Assembly (NCBI RefSeq): GCF_011067745.1
Contig: NZ_JAAMPJ010000012.1
Coordinates: 310,001 to 374,000 of the forward strand
DNA length: 64,000 nucleotides
Source: Lentzea alba
GTDB taxonomy: Bacteria > Actinomycetota > Actinomycetes > Mycobacteriales > Pseudonocardiaceae
Direction of reading: 5' to 3'
A program made the translations under genes and the position numbers. The notes beneath the pieces were generated by a model, which was not told the DNA's origin, did not search any database, and worked only from the letters and a program-made list of their open reading frames with translations. Shown in pieces: positions 60,691 to 64,000 of the stretch (its first letter is position 1; each line of letters opens with the position of its first letter).

Positions 60691-61812
60691 ATGACGATCG
60701 GCCGACGTGGACTACTCGCGGGTGGCGCGCTTGCGGCGGCGGGGATGCTCACCGGCCGGGCGGCGGGGCACGCGGCGCCGCAGCCCGGTCCCGCGGTGCG
60801 CGAGGAGACCAGGAGCCTGGACCAGCTCTACCGCGAGGCGAAGGCCGAAGGCGGCACGCTCACCGTCTACGCGGGCGGCGACACCGCCACCCAGCAGGAC
60901 GGCAACAAGGTGGCGTTCGAGAAGGCGTTCCCCGGCATCACCGTGAAGATGGTCGTGGACTACAGCAAGTTCCACGACGCCCGCGTCGACACCCAGCTGG
61001 CCACCGGCACGCTCGTGCCCGACGTCGTCCAGTTGCAGACGCTTCAGGACTTCCCGCGGTGGAAGGCGGAAGGGGTGCTGCTGCCGTACAAGCCGGCGGG
61101 GTTCTCCCGGATCCACCCCGCGTTCAAGGATCCCGACGGCGCCTGGACCGGGATCTTCGTCGACGCCTTCTCGGCCATCTACAACGTCGAGCAGGTGGGC
61201 GCGCCCCCGCCGGCGACTGCCGGGGATCTGCTGGACCCGCGGTGGAAGGGGCGAATCGTCTCGACCTTCCCCAACGACGACGACGCGGTGCTGTACCTGT
61301 ACAAGCTGATCGTCGACAAGTACGGCTGGGACTGGCTGGCCAGGTTCACCGCACAGAACGTGGCTTGGGTGCGGGGCACCCAGGAACCTGCGGACCGGGT
61401 GGAGGCGGGCACCGCCGCCGTCGCGCTCGGCACTGACGGCGCGCTCGTGCCCGGTGCCGGAACGAAGACCCGGTTCGTGCTGCCGGCCCAGGACCCGTTC
61501 ATGGCCTGGGCCCAGCGCGCGGCGGTACTGGCCGGAGCGAAGCATCCCGCGGCGGCCAAGCTGTACCTGAACTGGTGGGTGTCCAAGCAGACCCAGTCGG
61601 ACTTCTACATGTGGTCCGTCCGCACGGATGTCGCGCCGCCCAAGGGATTCCGGCCGATCTGGGAGTACCGCAACGCCAACTTCACCGGCTTCGAGCGGTT
61701 CATGGGCGACCGTCGTCTGGTCGAGGCCTTCCGTCAGCAGCTGACCCTGTTCGTCGGCGAGGTGCACGGCGCGCCGTCGCCCGGCTGGCTCGGCCTGCAC
61801 CCCGGCCGGTGA
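60691..61812 (+). CDS. Tat-exported extracellular solute-binding protein (family 1, Fe/sugar-type)
   Basis: 373 residues from the ATG at 60691 (GGGAG SD). Twin-arginine signal GRRGLLAGGALAAAGMLTG. Mature motifs GGTLTVYAGGD, VDYSKFHDARVDTQL and PDVVQLQTLQDF match FutA/AfuA-like or putrescine/sugar SBPs. No permease or ATPase is encoded next to it, so it is an orphan. It is divergent from the MarR gene and probably under its control. Confidence 0.88.
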   Translation: MTIGRRGLLAGGALAAAGMLTGRAAGHAAPQPGPAVREETRSLDQLYREAKAEGGTLTVYAGGDTATQQDGNKVAFEKAFPGITVKMVVDYSKFHDARVDTQLATGTLVPDVVQLQTLQDFPRWKAEGVLLPYKPAGFSRIHPAFKDPDGAWTGIFVDAFSAIYNVEQVGAPPPATAGDLLDPRWKGRIVSTFPNDDDAVLYLYKLIVDKYGWDWLARFTAQNVAWVRGTQEPADRVEAGTAAVALGTDGALVPGAGTKTRFVLPAQDPFMAWAQRAAVLAGAKHPAAAKLYLNWWVSKQTQSDFYMWSVRTDVAPPKGFRPIWEYRNANFTGFERFMGDRRLVEAFRQQLTLFVGEVHGAPSPGWLGLHPGR

Positions 61813-61825
61813 GCTGAACGGAAAG

Positions 61826-62296
61826 TCAGACCACCGCCTCGAACTTCCAGAGCGAGGCCTGTCCTGCCCGGCACGCCGCCATGCTGGCATGTTCGTTGTG
61901 CGCCCCGGAGGAGTTCAGGCAACGGTCGCTCAGGATGTGCCAGACGTACTTGTTGACGGTAGAGCTGCTCGTCCAGCTGGTGAGGCTGGATGTGGTCGTG
62001 TACGTCCGCACCGCCGTGCCGTCGCTGCCGAGGTAGCGACGCACGGCCAGGTTCATGAACCTTCCGCTGACGATCTCCCACCGCTGGTTCGAGCTGCCGG
62101 TGACGCAATCCCGGGTGTAGACGGTGCCGGTGTCGGTGCCGTGCAGGCAGCGTCCCGTGACCGCGTGCCGGACGCGGTAGACCGTCTCGGCTGCCCCGGA
62201 GACCCCGGTTCCGGGCCCGGCCATCAGCAGGGCGGCCGCGAACGTGACGACTCCGCCTGCTGCGGTGAGCCGCCGTGACCAGCCTCTGACGTTCAC
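61826..62296 (-). CDS. Small secreted beta-trefoil (ricin-like) protein
   Basis: 156 residues from the GTG at 62296 (GAGGAG SD). Signal peptide, then VYRVRHAVTGRCLHGTDTGT, SSNQRWEIVSGRF, DRCLNSSGAHNEH and ASLWKFEAVV. The NQRWE and SLWKF blocks are QxW-type repeats. It is probably a secreted carbohydrate-binding protein without an enzyme domain. It ends 14 nt from the convergent SBP gene. Confidence 0.78.
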   Translation of the reverse strand: MNVRGWSRRLTAAGGVVTFAAALLMAGPGTGVSGAAETVYRVRHAVTGRCLHGTDTGTVYTRDCVTGSSNQRWEIVSGRFMNLAVRRYLGSDGTAVRTYTTTSSLTSWTSSSTVNKYVWHILSDRCLNSSGAHNEHASMAACRAGQASLWKFEAVV

Positions 62297-62522
62297 CGTT
62301 CGTCTCCTCGTGTCGTCCGGAAGATCCAGCGGGCACGACCATAGGTGAACGCGGTCGTCCGTGTTGCCGGAACGCGGCACTTGCCCGTGCACGGCAGGGC
62401 GACTTTCTGTTCGTCGTGTTCGACTGTCGATTCGACGGAAGATCGCCGCGTTGTGGAGCCTCGAGTCGACCAACACGATCTGGTTCTTCGAACGGCGGCA
62501 GGGCTCGCCGCCGAGGTGTCCG

Positions 62523-63467
62523 TCAGAGATCGAGGACCAGACGGTCGCTCTTGGCCCGGGAAACGCAGATCATCATCGTGTCGCCCGCGGCTCGCTCCTC
62601 GTCGTTGAGGACCGAGTCGCGGTGGTCGATCTGCCCGGAGAGCACGGACGTCTCGCAGGTTCCGCAGATCCCTTCCTCGCACGAGGTCATCACCGAAATG
62701 CCGGCGCCCTCGACCGCTTCGAGGATGGACATGTCCTCGGAGACCTTGAGCGTCTGGCCGGACTGGGCGAGCTCGACCTCGAAGGTCGTGCGCGGCCCGG
62801 CGGCGAGACGCTCCTTCGGGGCGAAGCGTTCGACGTGCAGGGCGTCGCTCGGCCACTTCTCGCAGGCGGCTTCGACCGCCGCGAGGAGTGGTTCCGGCCC
62901 ACAGCAGTAGACGGCTGTCTTGCGTTGCGGTTTGCCGAGCAGCGAAGGAAGATCCAGCAACCCGTACTCGTCCTGCGGACGAATGCTCACCCGTTTTCCG
63001 TACGTCTGCTGCAGAAACTCGGCGAACGCCATCGACGCGCGGGTGCGTCCTCCGTAGACGAGCTGCCAGTCGGCGCCACTCGCGTCGGCCGCCCTCAGCA
63101 TGGGAAGGATCGGGGTGATCCCGATCCCGCCCGCGATGAATAGGTAACGCTTGGCCCTTTCGAGCGCGAAGTGGTTGCGGGGGCCGCGGATGTGCACCGA
63201 GTCACCTTCGGCGAGCACGTCGTGCACGTGGCTCGACCCGCCCCGGCTTTCCGGTTCGCGCAGCACCGCGAGCTGAAGCCGGGACCGGTCCTCGGGATCC
63301 CCGCACAGCGAGTACTGCCGGACCAAGTCCTCCCGCAGCACCAGGTCGACGTGTGCGCCCGGCTCCCATTCCGGTAGTGGCCGGCCTTCGGGGTCCCGCA
63401 AGGTCAGCAGGACCACGCCTTCGGCAACCGTTTCCTTGCGTTCCAACACGAGGTGGTGATTCAACAC
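62523..63467 (-). CDS. PDR/VanB-family oxidoreductase (FMN, NAD, 2Fe-2S)
   Basis: 314 residues. Flavin motif RQYSLCG, NAD-binding AGGIGITPILPM and CCGPEPLL, and a C-terminal plant-type 2Fe-2S ferredoxin domain CEEGICGTCE with a distant Cys in MMICVSRA. It passes electrons from NAD(P)H to an oxygenase. It is 19 nt from the Fe-S/SCP2 gene on the same strand, so the two probably form one operon and may be redox partners. Confidence 0.93.
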   Translation of the reverse strand: MLNHHLVLERKETVAEGVVLLTLRDPEGRPLPEWEPGAHVDLVLREDLVRQYSLCGDPEDRSRLQLAVLREPESRGGSSHVHDVLAEGDSVHIRGPRNHFALERAKRYLFIAGGIGITPILPMLRAADASGADWQLVYGGRTRASMAFAEFLQQTYGKRVSIRPQDEYGLLDLPSLLGKPQRKTAVYCCGPEPLLAAVEAACEKWPSDALHVERFAPKERLAAGPRTTFEVELAQSGQTLKVSEDMSILEAVEGAGISVMTSCEEGICGTCETSVLSGQIDHRDSVLNDEERAAGDTMMICVSRAKSDRLVLDL

Positions 63468-63485
63468 TTCGTCTCTCTCTGCCGG

Positions 63486-64000
63486 TCAGGACGGAAAACA
63501 ACGGCCGAAGGCACGCAGCAACTGAGGTGAGCCCTGCAGCTTGATGCGGCGACGCAGCAGCGCCCACGGCAACACCGATGGCTTGCTGAGGAAACGCAGC
63601 CAGGTGGACGAGTCGGCGGTGACGCGGAGATCCGGTTCACCCTCGTGCCCGTCGGCGATGTCGAGCCGGCGATCGCGGATGGTCACGGTGATCTGCCGGG
63701 ACTCGGCGCCGGTGAAGGTGAAGTGGTAAGTGGCGGACAGGTCCTTGGCCTGCTCGCGCTGGAAGACCAGTGGCATGCCCTCCACCAGGCCGTCGATGCT
63801 GTTGGCGCGCAGGCTCATGCTCACCTGCTTCGTGCGCTTGTGCGGGAAGCGGCTGGCCACGTGCTGTTCGGCGTCGGAACCGGCGACGACGTAGACGGTC
63901 TCTTCCTTGTCCGTCAGCGGGCGGACGACCGTGTTCAGGTGGGCCTTGCGGTTGTCCAGCCAGGGCCCGATGACGTCCTCGCCGGCCGGGCAGACCGACA
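63486..64000 (-). CDS. Fe-S/SCP2 sterol-carrier domain protein, C-terminal fragment
   Basis: The gene enters from the right edge; at least 171 residues are seen. It opens with SVCPAGEDVIGPWLDNRKAH, the end of a CxxxCP 4Fe-4S cluster motif. The C-terminal 120 residues match an SCP2 lipid-binding fold (GMPLVFQREQAKDLSATYHF, then SRQITVTIRDRRLDIADGH). The family is known from actinomycetes but its reaction is unclear to me. It is next to a 2Fe-2S reductase, so electron transfer to a lipid substrate is plausible. Confidence 0.7.
   Translation of the reverse strand, partial: SVCPAGEDVIGPWLDNRKAHLNTVVRPLTDKEETVYVVAGSDAEQHVASRFPHKRTKQVSMSLRANSIDGLVEGMPLVFQREQAKDLSATYHFTFTGAESRQITVTIRDRRLDIADGHEGEPDLRVTADSSTWLRFLSKPSVLPWALLRRRIKLQGSPQLLRAFGRCFPS

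Noticed and set aside
1..64000. tRNA, rRNA, CRISPR or complete insertion sequence
   Set aside because: No tRNA-like cloverleaf, repeat-spacer array or transposase motif was recognised by reading.

Overview
The window is high-GC DNA (roughly 70% G+C by eye) with GTG and TTG starts, many leaderless-looking starts, Tat and lipoprotein exports, nSTAND/WD40 proteins, PucR, MocR and FCD-type GntR regulators, and many secreted lectin-tagged glycoside hydrolases. This fits a filamentous actinomycete. A Pseudonocardiaceae-like genus (Lentzea, Kibdelosporangium or similar) is my inference from gene style, not something the sequence proves. No rRNA, tRNA, CRISPR array, phage or complete insertion sequence was seen. 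Most genes look chromosomal and accessory.

Layout. 1-750: the tail of a secreted M14 carboxypeptidase and a collapsed beta-helix/ricin remnant. 0.8-6 kb: a sugar or sugar-acid importer (binding protein plus two permeases, no ATPase) with an enolase-superfamily enzyme and a divergent FadR-type GntR. 6-8.8 kb: an ABC exporter controlled by a TetR whose promoter carries an exact palindrome. 8.9-14.3 kb: an HTH-STAND NTPase-WD40 protein between two secreted-protein genes; the same inverted repeat (TTGTCCAG, 15 nt, CTGGACAA) sits on both sides of it. 14.3-20 kb: two cell-wall hydrolases, a two-component system and a PucR regulator.

20-35.7 kb: a lipid island. It holds a cutinase-like hydrolase, an MmpL/RND transporter, an MFS pump, an antigen-85-like esterase, a FadD32-like fatty acyl-AMP ligase translationally coupled to a 2141-residue Pks13-like synthase, and a TetR/DHA2 efflux pair. 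The gene types match the mycobacterial mycolate locus (cutinase, Ag85, FadD32, Pks13), but the synthase has added DH and KR domains. If the host belongs to a mycolate-free family, this would be an undescribed branched-lipid assembly and export system.

35.7-39.8 kb: a CBM2 protein with a nuclease-like domain, a chimeric pseudogene, a flavin/F420-type oxidoreductase, an SDR and a sulfotransferase. 39.8-48.4 kb: three exported glycoside hydrolases (GH127 with a ricin lectin, GH32 with a nested domain duplication, GH92 with a frameshift) and LacI-type palindromes, but no LacI gene in view. 48.4-52.8 kb: DJ-1, MocR and PhzF genes and a SnoaL/TetR/hypothetical operon. 52.8-57.3 kb: a peptide/metallophore-type importer (binding protein, fused DppB-DppC permease, MFS) behind a Zur-like box. 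57.4-64 kb: an acetyltransferase, a 39-residue ORF before a luciferase-like monooxygenase, a MarR/NAD(P)-binding pair divergent from an orphan binding protein, a secreted trefoil protein, a 2Fe-2S flavoprotein reductase and the tail of an Fe-S/SCP2 protein that runs off the right edge.

Starts were chosen by hand from Shine-Dalgarno sequences, overlaps and signal peptides. Domain names come from motif recognition, not database searches.
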